Assembly: GCA_900239685.1 (NCBI GenBank)
Contig: OENT01000691.1
Location: 1-64,000 of the forward strand
Length of the DNA: 64,000 nucleotides
Source: Rotaria macrura
Lineage: Eukaryota; Rotifera; Eurotatoria; Philodinida; Philodinidae
Direction: 5' to 3'
Position numbers and translations under genes: made by a program. The notes beneath the pieces are model-generated. The model saw nothing but the letters and a program-made list of their open reading frames with translations. It was not told where the DNA came from and searched no databases. How positions within the stretch are numbered: the stretch's first letter is position 1; the number at the start of each line of letters is the position of its first letter. Positions 23,091-37,000 of this stretch are shown here, piece by piece.

Positions 23091-26000
23091 ATGCCGGATA
23101 CAAAATTATATGATATTCTTGGTGTTCCACGAAATGCAAGTGATCAAGAAATAAAAAAAGTTTGTCGCAAAGAATATTTATTCACTTAATTCCTTTGAAC
23201 TATTTCAGGCATATCATAAACTTGCTAAAACACATCATCCAGATAAAAATCCTGAATCGGCCGAAAAAGTATTACGTTATTTTTAATATTTCAGATGATA
23301 TGTACAATAGAATTCGCTTTTCTGTACTTTGTTCTAGTTTAAAGAAATCTCATTCGCCTATCAAGTTTTAACAGATGACAAAAAAAGACGTATCTACGAG
23401 TGAGATTTCAATGATTACGTAATGGAAAATAATCTCTTATCTAATTTCGTTGTTTTTCTATAGCACCTATGGTCTTGAAGGACTTAAAGAAGGTGGTGGC
23501 AGTGGTGGTGGTGGAGGTTAGTCATTATTGTTTGAGATCTATTAGTTTTTTTTATGAAATCGTACTATTGTAAATTAAATAGGGATTTAAAAAAACATGT
23601 TCGCTTCAATTTTTTTTCTCGTCGCGAGCCTCGTTTGAAAGATGAAATAATTCACATGATTGAATGTCTTTTCTAGAAATATAGCTACAGAGATCATCGC
23701 GGCCGTTGTAACTAATTGCCATGATCACTTGTCAATATGTTACTGTGAGAGTTATTCTTGATTATTTGTAGTTGACAAATCTTATTATTTATTTGCAATT
23801 TATACTTTAGACTTTTATGCTTGAGTTCCGCTTATAATTAAGAAGTAATTCCTACGCTTAGCATAATTGTTATTGAGTATTAACCTATAATCCTCTTGTA
23901 GAATCTTGGATTTACATCTGATATCATAGTTTGGGTCTTATAGAATCAAGATTAAGCCCACGTTAAAAACTACTCAATAGAACTAGTTAGATGATGGTTT
24001 CAAACAATCCAACATTTAGAATGAGAATGTTCACCAACGTACGTTCTGATTGTTTTTATTATGCTCGTGGATATAACACTCTGAAGTGATTACATAGGAT
24101 AAAGAGAAATATAGATGTATAAGCGAAAAGCTGCATCATTCAAAGCAACGCGTTACAATTTGTGCCAACAATAACATACTTTTCGATGTCGTCATGCATC
24201 TGCTGAAAAACATGATTTTGCAGTTATTCTTCATTGTAGTGAAAAGGTTCGTCATTTCAGTTTGCTTTTCCTCGTGCAATAAACAAGAATATGACTAGCA
24301 TCAATTGACGAGATGTTACATCCACTCTGAGTGGCTACACTAGTTACTTTGTAATTGTCTATACTACATCAAGCTATCCAACTTCTATGAATCATAATTA
24401 AAGTAATATGTAGTTATTATGGCTGTGTTATAATAGTTTTGCTCATGAATGAATGAAAATTTCAGAGTAATCTAATAGACGTGAAACTCATCCAAGAGCA
24501 AAATATCAGGTCGATATTTTCAAAACACGCTTGTAACTTGAGAAGAAACTCTAAATAAAAGGAATTCGTTGAGGCAGATATTAATCTCATTGAGTTCAAC
24601 TAATGGAAAACAAATGATTTCGAACAAGATACTCTCCGTTCATAATATTCACGCATTAGTTTCCTTTGAATAGAAAAACTATGAATAATTTAGAGCATCC
24701 TTATTTTAATGATGAACAAGAATAGTAAATAGAGTTGTGCGACTCATTAATTCTGCAAAGAACTCATACGCAAGAGGTATTGTCATAGTTCTTAAGAGAA
24801 AACGATGCACAGACATCGCTTTCCCCCTAATGGAGAATGAGAACAAATGGAAGACTAGCGTTGAAATATTGATTGTTCTATCTCATATAGAAATGTGTCA
24901 ATGTGTAGAATTGCACACGAATTCACTTCTATTGTCAGTGATTCTAATCTAATTTCTTTTCTCTTTTTCTGCTGACGCAAAAAGCCTTTGTTTTACATTA
25001 TTTTGCTCGATAGTATAGTTTCCTCTATTCATTTAATGAACAATTTCCGATGGATGTTTTCAACATGAAATAATTGATTTGTCGGAAGTGAATCGAATCA
25101 ACACTATGAAGTTCCAAACATGTTAAATGCGTGATATTAAATTCGAATGGATATTTGAGTATCAAATATCTATCGGAAACGAGAGCAAAATGTTCACACC
25201 TATATTCATTCATGTTTTCAATTCTAAAATCTAACTTGATTGTATGTCAAAGTCAACACAGTTTCGATCATTGCTCTCAACGCAAGAATAGAATTAGGTC
25301 CATATCAAATCGAATGAATCAACAACAACGCTTGTCTACAAGCACTAATCTATGAAGATATTTCGATTTGAGCGAGCTTAAGTTCGAAAAATTGATTCTT
25401 TTGTCAAAGGCAACTATTTTTTCAGTATGATTATCTAATCAAAAGAATTTAAATTTAATTGTTTAAAATTTCATTTGATGACGCATTCAAATTCTCTTCA
25501 TGTATTAGGCAGTATGGCAGATATTCTTGGACAATTTTTCGGTGGCGATTCTTCATTTGGTGGTCATCCTTTTGGTGGTCATCCATTTGGAGGTTTATTC
25601 GGTCATTCCTCCATGGGTGGTGGACGTAATCGACGACGTCGCGGTGAAGATACGGCACATCCACTCAAGTAAATATTTGAACTTCTTTCGGTCGTATGAG
25701 GTATTAATTAAGATGAACCTTGCAGTGTATAAATAAAGCTTTCAGGCATTTTGACAATAATGACATATTCAAATCTATGGTAGTTCATTTATGAAAAATT
25801 GATACTCAGGAAAATAGACACAGAGATCTACGTTTCAGTTTCAGTTGACATCGATTAAGCTGCACAAGATGAGATATTGTTCTCATAGAAAAACGAACTA
25901 CGTTCTGAAATATGACAACACTGTACTTGGACGCCTCTTGTATTTTTTTTTCATATTATATCCAATATCAATCTTGAATCACTTGTTTACCTATTATATA

Positions 26001-27678
26001 TGCCACAAGACATTTACTTTTTGGTGTCTAAAGTTCTTCCTTGTAAGATATATTTTTTACAATTTTTATCTATACCTAAGAGATAACCACCACTCATACT
26101 AACATTAGTATATATCCTTTTACTATCACAAATAATAAAAAGTACTCCAGGCCCTAACACTGTGAAAAAAAACACAACGGTTCATTTCCATTTACAGGAG
26201 GAATGAGAGCTAACGATAGGTTGATTCGTCATAATAGAGACCATTTATAACTAAAATCATGTGCTTATAAATGAACTATATTCTTATTATCTTTGAGAAG
26301 CATTGAATAAAACAATTAATGAAAGAACATGTCTATAAACAACTTGAAAGATTAAAAGAATATTCGTACGATTAGCAATGGCATCTGCCTACTGTTATGC
26401 ATATTACTTGCAATTAGTATCATATTAACGGGTGTTTTTTTTCTCTATTTTATTATAATAGAGTGACACTCGAACAATTATATAAAGGTGGCACACGTAC
26501 ACTTGAAATATCTCGTAAAATAATCTGTCCGCCATGCAATGGGTAAGAAAAAGTTCATGTTCATTCTTTTATACTTTGTTTAATAATATACGTGTTTTAG
26601 CATCGGCGGTCGTGATGGTGCTAAACAATCATGCGCGACATGTCGCGGCCAGGGTATTCAGATAATAACACGACAGATAGGTCCAAATATGATGCAGCGA
26701 ATGCAACAGATATGCAAAGATTGTAGTGGAGAGGGTAAATACAAAAACATTTCTTTTTTTATTGGAAAAAATTTAATTTCCTATTTTCAGGTGAAATTAT
26801 CAATGAACGTGATCGTTGTAAACATTGCCAAGGCAAAAAAACAGTTGAACAAAAGAAAAACCTTGAAGTTGTTATATCGCCCGGTTAGTCAACATTGATT
26901 AGCTACGAATAGTTGAAAATCAATATATATACATATATATACATACATGTATTTGTAATTTAGGTAGTAAACATGAACAACAACTTCGTTTTCCAGGTGA
27001 AAGTGATCAAGCTCCAAATATGGAACCCGGAGATGTTATTGTTGTTTTACAACAAGAACCACATGCTGTTTTTCAACGTAGCGGAGATAATCTGATTATG
27101 AAGCATAAAATAAATTTAGTTGAATCGTTATGTGGTTTTCAATTTGTGATAACGCATTTAGATGGACGAAAAATTGTTTTGAATCATCCACCTAATGATC
27201 CAATTACACCAGGTCTATACACATATTGAAAACATTCGTTCAAACAAAAATATTTTTCTCGTTGTTTCGTTTTCAGAAACATTTCGATGTGTAAAAGGAC
27301 AAGGGATGATTAATATGCGTACACACGATACAGGAGATTTGATTGTTCAATTTGATGTTGAATTTCCCTCAGATAAACATCTATCTGATTCTCAACTAGT
27401 TAAGGTTAATTCAAATCATTCTGTTGTTTTGTGAAAATAGTTTCATTGTCTTTTGTTGTTGTTTTCATTGTTAATAGCATCTTGAACATCTTTTACCAAA
27501 ACGGCCACATGTTGACATTCCAAAAGGTGAACATGTTGAAGACGCACATATGATCGATTTTCATACAACAAAATCGGCACATGACGATCGACGTGGCAAT
27601 CGTCGTGAAGCATATGATGCCGGAGATTCAGATGAAGAGGGTGGTCATCCAGGTGTTCAGACATGCAGATCTCAATAA
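23091..27678 (+). CDS. Class A DnaJ/Hsp40 co-chaperone, DNAJA1/2-like
   Basis: Eleven exons (23091-23159, 23209-23268, 23338-23399, 23464-23516, 25509-25668, 26462-26542, 26601-26734, 26791-26883, 26964-27212, 27277-27404, 27478-27678) give 429 residues. Order: J domain with HPD at 33-35; Gly/Phe linker including three F-G-G-H-type repeats; four CxxCxGxG-type motifs (CPPCNGIG, CATCRGQG, CKDCSGEG, CKHCQGKK); substrate-binding C-terminal domains; and a tail ending C-R-S-Q, a good CaaX box for farnesylation as in animal DNAJA1/2. This looks like the functionally conserved copy. Its 1,992-bp intron after the Gly-rich linker and a 793-bp intron are far longer than its others; both seem empty of genes. 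AATAAA occurs at 27688. Confidence 0.94.
26921..26950. repeat. TA/CATA microsatellite in an intron
   Basis: ATATATATACATATATATAC-type simple repeat within the DnaJ intron 26884-26963. Confidence 0.75.
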
Positions 27679-28056
27679 GAAAAATTCAATAAAGCAACAA
27701 ATCAGAACTTTTCTATTCTTTTGCCCCTTTCTTTTTCTTCTTTTGATTTTTTATGATATTTGAAATAAATCCAAAACGAACGAACAGAAAATATTCATTT
27801 TAACAAATAAGATTTCGAGTTGGCTTGTTTGTTTGTTTCGTTCTATCTGTCTTGTTTTTCTTTCTTCTTTCTTCTTCGATTACATATTTTGCATTTGTTC
27901 GTTTTTCTATTCTCATATTCGGACGTCTATTGAATAAACGAATCCAACGATGAAGTTTTTCTACTAACTAGAACGATAATTCATAAGAGAAGAGGGAAAA
28001 TAAGAAAAAAGATAAGAAACGAAACAAGGTGAGTGCAAGTATTTTTGTTTTTCTTT

Positions 28057-28068
28057 ACTTTTTTGCAG
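28057..28068 (+). promoter_or_regulatory. 5' leader splice acceptor of FKBP15-like gene
   Basis: CTTTTTTGCAG-type acceptor ends at 28068, six bases before the ATG. A good donor (AAG|GTGAGT) lies only 40 bases upstream at 28029. Either a 40-bp leader intron or a trans-splice site is possible. Confidence 0.5.
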
Positions 28069-28074
28069 ATCTTC

Positions 28075-31000
28075 ATGATGAGTGACGATGATGATATCGA
28101 CTTTGCAGCGGCCAATCAAAGGTTTAACATTTCATATATTTAAAAACGACGAACACAAATGTTTTTCTTTAATGTTTTTCATTAAATAGTTCAAAAAATT
28201 TGGCTTCTCTTTTCCATGGTCGCGAGCCCGTAGCAGCACCAATAGTTGCCTACGTTCCACCAAAGCAACCTAAAAAAGGTATACTAGAGAAGACAAAAAA
28301 GAAAGACAACAGCAGCGCGACAAAAGATCACATGATTCTTTTTTTATTATTCAAGATTCTTCACCAAGGCTCATGATAGTAACTGCTGTTCAAACATTTT
28401 CATTGTAAACCATAGTGTTTTGCTTGTTAGTTTTTTGTCAAATTTCGATCTTAATATTTTAGTGGTGCCGATCAAAAATGGACACCTCGAGGCAAATTGC
28501 GTGCCGCTATATTATCAACGGAGAACACCATGTTTCAACTTATTCTGTACTTAAATAACACTCAACATGTTACATCGGCTCGTATAACAACTTCATCTGT
28601 CTTCACAGTAAATTTGAATATTCGATGTTCATTGATTTGCTCAATTCTTTATGAAACTAAACTTTAGTGTCAAACAAATAATTATCTGGCATTTCAAGAT
28701 GATGGCGGTCAAAACTGGTCAATTATGTTTGATAGCAAACAAGCACTTGTTGATTTTGTTTTACAAGTTATTAAATTTTTCTTTTTCTTTTAGTTTTTAC
28801 TTCGAATCATTGAATTTATTCTTTAGATTGTCGTAGCTAAAGCTTATTTATTTGCATTTAAATTTGATCATATTATACAAGAGATTCGCGAAGGCGAAGG
28901 TTCGACATTGGTCGATCATGATAGTGTAGAAATAACAGTCCACCAATATAAATTACTTGAAAATGGCACTGTTTCATCGGTCGATGTAAAGATTTCCTTT
29001 CTATTTCATATTAACGGATAGATCCGTTGTTTCTTTGATTAGACAGGGGAAAGTAAACCAATTAGACTTAAAATTGGTAAAAATCAAAATGGCAAAGTAA
29101 ATCTGAACGAGGGAAAAAAGAAAGATGACTTTGTTGCAAACTGTTCTAGGCAATTGATGATTCATTACGTGGAATGAAGAAAAATGGTCAACGTATAACG
29201 ATGATTGGAACAACACTTTATAACATAGAAGTTAGCCGGGTATGTAAAGCATTTGAAAGGATGAGTTTTCTTTTCAAATTTCACGTCATTTTTCTTTTAT
29301 GAATTAGGTCAAACGTGAAAAAGAGGCGCGTGCTGGTTCCATTACAATGCCAACCGAAGAACAACCAGTTGTTGAACATAAACGATCAATTACCGAAGAG
29401 AATGAGGTACTATCATCGACATGCTCATTGTATTGAAAATAATAATTTTTATTTGTATAAAAAATAATAACAAGAGTAAAATGTTGCAACGTATTCATAA
29501 AATGGGTGGAGTTTCGATGCTTCCTAATTCGAATCCAACAAGTGCATTCGCTGCACCGCCAGCCCATCATCAATACCCACCATTAAGTGATGATGATTCA
29601 ATCAACAATGAATTAATACGACATGTTGCACCGCCAAGACCTGTAAGAAACATAAACGAAAACGATTTTTCTACTATATCTATATTGATTTCTTATCAAA
29701 GATTTCAACAACACCATTACCACCAGCCCCAGTTCAACTTGTGCCGCCTGCATACCATCATCATCATCATCTTCTTCAACCAACACCTCAACCTTTAATG
29801 CAACAACAAGGTCTATACCCACCACAACAACCATTGCATGATTATAATAGTCGACCTGGTAAGTAGAATCGAACATATGTAAGTTACCATGTTTGCTGAT
29901 GTTGTGCAAAGGTTCATCTATGAGTGGAATGGCTTATCAACAAGCACCAATGTGGCCGTCTCCGCAATACCCTCAAGTCGCGCCTAATGGTAATAGATAA
30001 AATCTTTTCCAATAGTATTACACAAACACGATAGGTTATGTGATCATTTAGTCAATGCTGTCGTCTTTTCCTTCATAGAATTATTCTATTATTGTTTTCT
30101 TTTCACCAAAATTTTACACAGGTAGTCTTGCCATTGTTTAATGCGAATTGTAAGTGTTAACTCTGAATAATTACTGAAGGAGAGCTATCTTGCAATTGAT
30201 AGTTACTTTTGAAATTAGAGACTTTGGCAGAAAGCAAGAGCTTTTTATTTTAGGCGATGAATGCGATGTAGAATTGTGTTATCGTATTCAATTGTCTCAA
30301 AATGAGTTTCAATAATAAGAAAAAAATTCATTGACAATGAGCATACACTAACAAAACTTATATGCCTCGATAGAAATGACAAAAATAACATTAGTTTTTA
30401 ATTCTACATAATTTATCGTTTATACCTAATCGTCCTAATTATCATTTAAAAACTATGATAAGAATAACTTCGAGAAAAAATATTTATCGATGAACAATTT
30501 TTAGAATGTTTTTCAAGACTATCAGGCTCACAAGCTTTTAAATGTGGGTTAGTTGGGGGCATATTAATCTTTTCTAAAAGTGATAGATTAATTTCAAGAA
30601 AAACTACTTTAATAATTTCTTCTTCTAGGGAAAAAACAAAAATATCGAATTCCATTTCCTTTTCTTTTTGTTTCTTTTTATAAAACAGCACGGTTAATAT
30701 CTCAGTATAACATTTAAAGTCATTGTTTAACATATAATTGCTATCTTCAAAATGGCACGAAGCTTTCTAAAAAGAGGTATACGAAATGTGAGAGTCAATT
30801 AGAACAGGGAATTATTTCTACGATGATATTTGTCTGGACTTTGAGTGCATTCACTTGATAAACATTGTGAAAGCACTCATTATATTTTATTTTATTCTAT
30901 TGTTCAATCTTGCTCTTGACTCGAAAGTCGATTGATTGCAGACGTGTCACAGGCCCTATTAAGAGTAAATCGTAAGATTACATTCACAAATTGATCCAGT

Positions 31001-34000
31001 CATGCAGTGTAAACTTGACTTTGATCTACATACGATGCTCAAAACGTTTCCGAGGTTCACTATAATCTATCTCGAGAGATGACAATCTATCTATTTAATC
31101 GCAACATATATTCCAAGTGGTTGCTATCTATATATAATGGGTAGCTTCGTAGTTGTCACTGTATATGTAGCTATCTTTTGGAAATAAAAAATGCGAATAA
31201 AATTAAACTGTTTCACTATTTCTTGAATTTCGAAACTGTGTGAAGCTCTTAAAAATATGAAGAAGTTTCTAACCAATGATCAGATTTCATTTGATACTAC
31301 TATTAGTGGTTATCCGACTGAGATATGACATTAGAGTATTGGATGCATAATCGATATTTTATTTTCAGTATATGAAAAGCAAAATTACATGTTACTATCA
31401 ATGTGAGCAGTATAAAGATGATATCAGTGATAGACATATACATTCTAGAATAAAACAGTTATTGAAACAATACGTTTCTTTATGATCGAGCTCGATCAGT
31501 TTCCGTCATAGATTATTTATTATTGTAGCAGCCTGTCAAGTAATGACACTATTTAGTTCGAAAAGACATGAATCAAGTTAAATATCACCATATGTACTCA
31601 CCTTAAAGTAGGTTTTCAAACTCCTTTTAGTATGTTCACATGTAGTCAGCACAGAGGGCACGTAAACCAAAACCTACTACGATACAATAGGATTAATAAC
31701 TAAAGTGGTAAATCTTATGTTTTATGTTCATTTCGAATAGATATTTGAAGGTTAAGTGACAAAGAAGAAATTTTTCCTGAGCCACTACAGCAACAACCTT
31801 GAAAATACGATGGAGCCAAACGGACAGAAAGTCATTTATCTAAATAGGATTATAGAAAGTTTTGGGAACTTTTGGATCACTCTTGTAAATTGTTGAATAT
31901 ATTATCCCATGAAACATGGCATGGAAATCAGTAAAATCAAAAGAAAAACTGAAAGAAGTGTTACGTTTTATTTCGACCGACAAATAGAAAAGGTTACGGT
32001 AAAACGATGAGCAAAATGGATAGAAATAGTTATTAGACAAACATCCATCATATGACTTATTAAGAATGTGCCTTCAGTAAATAGATAGATCAGCTCTATT
32101 GAAAAGCTACAATTCATCATAATAAAAGGACTTATTTCAGGCAGTAAACAGTTGCAATTCTCAAAATAGAGCATGAAAGATTTTCTTTCTCATTTACTCT
32201 GTCGCAGTTTTCAAAGATTAGGAGATTTTCAATAGAAAGAACTTAGTACGACAGACGATGCCGTTCAAAATTTTGATTAACACGTTGCTTATATCATAGC
32301 AGTACCGCCACAAGATGCGTATTATCAACAGCCACAAGTTCAAAATGAAATTCGAATATTATTCAATCGACTAAGTGAAAAAGTCGATACATTAAATGAA
32401 AAAGTATTGTATTGTAAATCAATAAACATTGAAAAAGAAACCGGCGGAATGATTTAGATCGATACAAAAAATTCAACAACATATCCAAACATGGAGACAA
32501 GTATTCTTCTTGCGAATATTCAACGAATAGTTAAAGTATATTTAAAAAACAAATCTTATCGTTTTCATTTCATTCGTCTGTGTGAAAATGTTTTCTAGGA
32601 AAATGAAAATATGAAGAAAGATGCATTTGATCGTACTGCGAAAATCGAAGAACTTAATCTTAAAATATCTGAACTACTTGATAGAAATCAAAAGTAACGA
32701 TTTTCTCTTTTTCTTTTTCATTGATTCGTTTCTTTTTAATTTTCCGAAACAAAACAATTTAGATTAATTGAACAAACACATCAAACAGCTGAACAACGAA
32801 ATGTTGTTGTTAACAATGTATCCGAACAAACGGCACAAAAAATTCTGGATTTAGAAAAGCAAAAAGTCGAATTAACAAATAATTTAAGCATATCCACGAG
32901 TAAAATAGCCGATTTACAATTACAATTAAATAAATATACACAAGATACAAATGATCATCAATCACGTTTGAGCACATTAATGCATCAATGTGAACAGTAT
33001 AAAGATGATTTTGAAAAATCTGAAAATCAACGTTTAGAAATTCAAATGAAATACGACACAGTTCAAGAACAATTGAAAAATGAAAGATCTTTCAAAAAAC
33101 AATTACAAACAAATTTGAATACAGTTGAAGAAGAGCTGGCAGAAATGAAAGTTACTTGTGTTACCTTGGAAAAAGTAAAAATTAACTGTGTTCTATCTTC
33201 ACTGAAGAGAAGTCGTTGCCTATCCATCCATTCTGTTCATTATCTTAGAGTTACATATGTTAGAACAACATCTTTCAATGAGTCGTGGTCTCGTTTCAAC
33301 AGTTATGAAATCATTTTCTTTAATTTGAGATACGCTCGCCGTATAGATTGTTTATATCTTATGATCTATCTTTAGTAGTAGAACAACTTTAGAAAAACCT
33401 TGTCCGTGAGCATTTAGACTTAAAACTCTCAGTATATCTTTATCTTAGTTCTTTCGATTTCACAAAGCACATTCTTGATAAGCTTCCGTGCCGAATGTAT
33501 TTCATTGATCTATTTTTATACGCATCACTACTGAATCTAGTTCTAAAATTCTCAGTCGATGAAAACCATGAAACTTCTCAAAAATAATCGAACAAATTTG
33601 ACCTGAACTATATATTGACACTTTAAGTTTTCTGAGATTTACATGTACCTTAATTGAAATATTCTATCAACAATAGCAGACAGAATTATATGTGTTCAAA
33701 TCTGTTTTAGACAGAGTATTGATGAGGTATACTCGAATCAAGACATGTATATTAATAAAAGTTTTATTTTCAAAAAATGCTCTTCATGAAAAAAGTCTCT
33801 TGAAAAGTTCTTTGCCTTAATCAGATTGAATCACGCGCAGAGATCCATTAGAAGTTAAATTAATCTACTGATCTGCTACAGTAGCACACAAAAGACATCC
33901 TAAAAATCAAAGAAAATCGAATTAAGTAATTCCATCTTTGTCTCCATTACCCAATCAGATTTCTACCGCATGAAAGTGAAAGAAGTAGATCATGTAGGAA

Positions 34001-37000
34001 TATGATTTCATTCATTAAATTTTTCTTTAATTGTACAAATAAGAAAGGTATGATCGTTTGGCAGCGTGTTTTTAAATCAAGTTTCGCATGGAAATTACAG
34101 GATGACACTTTTTAAAGGTATATACTGTTTCTATTATTGACCGTCCGAAACGAAATTCATTTTGATAAAGAGATACGCGACGGCGATAAGTCACCCAAAA
34201 CCTTTCTTGTGCTTGTCGACAATAGATGGGCAACACCAAGCAGTTTAGGCTCCGTTTTCGGTGTCAGTCTCTTATTTTCATAGTTTGCTTTTAATGTTTC
34301 AATTCCTTGGGAAACTAAAGAATTCATTAGTGTCACGTCTAGAGTGATTATTCCAAGATCCTTGATTTTCATTCCTTTCGTTGACGAAAGAGAAATGTAT
34401 CTTCAAAGGTTTTTCTATTCCGATCACAGTCCAAGTTCAATCTTTCTTTCTCATTTTACTTTCAGACATTTCTGTTCCTTGCGTATTTAATGTTAATCGA
34501 GCAAATTGATTGTTTGATCCCACATTCATTGCGATTCGTATTCAGTCTTTAATTAGATTCTCTCCCGTTCGAAAACCTGATATTGAACTTCTAGTGGATT
34601 ATCATTGACTTATAATAGAAGAACCGTTTCGTTTCAGAAGTAGTGAATAGAATTTTTGTAGAACATACACATTCTACTATTCAGATAATCGAATACTCTT
34701 CATTTTCATGTTGATTAAGATGTTTCAAGAAATCGGAAAAAAACATCTCAGCGTTTTGAAAAGTTTGTTTACCATAATTAGTTAAAATCACGAGTCTGCC
34801 AATCGTCTCTCTATTCTTTCAAAGTACTATAATACTTTCGAGAAATTTCAAAGAGAGAAGAAAACGAAACCTCCGTATGGAAGAACTTGACGACTTTATA
34901 AAAATCAATATTATTCTTAAGTGATTGTATCAGTGTAATAAAAAAGCACAAGGCGTATCTTTTATTGTCGTTCGCGTGAGAAAACTTCTTATTCGAATAG
35001 ATGAACAATGAACGAAAAGCAAAATTCGAGAATGAACGTAAACGATGGCAAGATGATATTGAGGAACAAAAACAATCATACGAAAAAGAATTAGATGATG
35101 TACGAGCCAAATTACGCAAACAACGAACCGCTGATAATTTAAACAGTAATCAAGAAGTGAGTTGAATATTTTTGTTTTTGTCTTATAAATATTCAAGGAA
35201 TAAATAAAACAACATCCTTCATATAGATTAGTCGAATAGAAAAAGATTTAGAACGTGAATGGCAAGAGAAACTTGATCGACAACAAGCACAACATGAACG
35301 TATATTAGCATCCAAAGGCAAAGAATTGGATCAGCTAAAAATTTCAATCAATGAAAATGAAATCAAAGTTCATCAAACATGTCTTTTATTTTCGATTTAT
35401 TTTTTATTATTTGCTTTTGCCTAGTTAAAAATATTCGACAAAGACTTGAAAGCATCACAACAAGAGCATGCAGCCTATAAAGAACGAGTAAAAATTAGAA
35501 ATATAAACGGAACAAATGAATGTTTAGTATTGAATTCGTTTTCGTTTTCTAGTGCGAAGAACTTCAAGAGCATCTTCTAGGGATGAGAGAGAAGCTAACT
35601 GAAATGAATGAGGAACAAACACAATCAATCAACGGACAAGTTAAACGTACAATTAGTATTGTATTTCAACGTTTAAAAGCTCGTATACGGCCAGCGAAAC
35701 AATACACTGGTGAACAATTTCTTATGCGCTCACTTGAAATAATTAAAAAAGCAACACTGAAGGTGTTATCGAATGACGAAGACGATAATCACGATGAACA
35801 ATCAACCGATGACATCGAATCAGATGATGAAAATCAACAAGTTCAAACGGAAAACCTCAGCAATCAAGTAGATGAACCATCAAATGGAAATTCGACGGAT
35901 CAAACAACACTAAATGAAGAAGTTTCAGAGATAACAGCCAATCAAAATGACGACAATCATTCTAATCAATCGGAAACAACAACATCAACAAATAGTCAAA
36001 AGAACGGCTGGGATACTATGGATGATTTTCAACAAGAATCAAAAAATCAATCGGAAACATTGGAACAAAATCAGATTGTAATTGTGACCGAAGATTCAAC
36101 AACAACAACAACAACAGGTATTTTATTTTCAATAATTATGTACACATTGACACTGAATCGATTGATAATGTCAAATAATGATCCGATCGTGTATGTTTTC
36201 CCACAGATAGAATAATCGTTGAATTTCACAGGAGACAGGTTGGTATTCGACAATGAGCAACTTATTTTTTTATTATGCTTCATAAAGTATTTAATCCCCT
36301 GAGGCCTATTAAGACAACACCAATGCAGAAATAGAAGAAAATATAACACAAAGTAGATGGAGAAGACAGATGTTGAGTAATGTACAGGTGGAAATAGCAA
36401 GTTACATGATCACGTTACATAGAAGAATAGTGTATGGAGGAGAAATAGAACCAATGTGCGGATTTGCTAAGATATTAGCTTGAATGTAGAGGTGGGAAAG
36501 ATGAGAGATAGCTAACTGTCTCGTCATATGTGGCTTCTGGGGTTCAAAAGATAGGATTGAGGAAAAGAAGAGAATATTAGAAATTCGTTTAGGGGAACCG
36601 CTGGAACCGAGCTCGAGGCATTATCTTCGAGCCACTTGAGGCAATTCACAATGGTAAGTAAATTGTTTATAAGCCGTTTCGACCTGTAGATTGGGTGGAT
36701 CACTAATTCTTTATGTAGCCATTGGTTCCTTGGCGTATTAAAAGAGAGGTGTTCAAAGAGTAATTCCCATATGTCGAATTAAACAGATGTTTTCATATTT
36801 CGTCCAGTATCTCATACAGATATAACCTCATGATTGTTGATTGAACATATTTGAGAAAAGAAAATCATTCCAGTAGGTGATCCCAAGTGTCCTCGTTAAG
36901 CAAGTAAAGTAAAAATGACTTAATTCATCCTTTTGACGACCAGTGAATAGCGGGAATAAAGCGAACAACCAGGAAAACAGGGGTAGTACGAAAGTAGAGA

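Noticed and set aside
34157-34372. Antisense 71-codon frame inside an FKBP15-like intron
   Set aside because: Protein-like composition but no recognisable family or exon structure; may be a captured fragment, not supportable as a gene.
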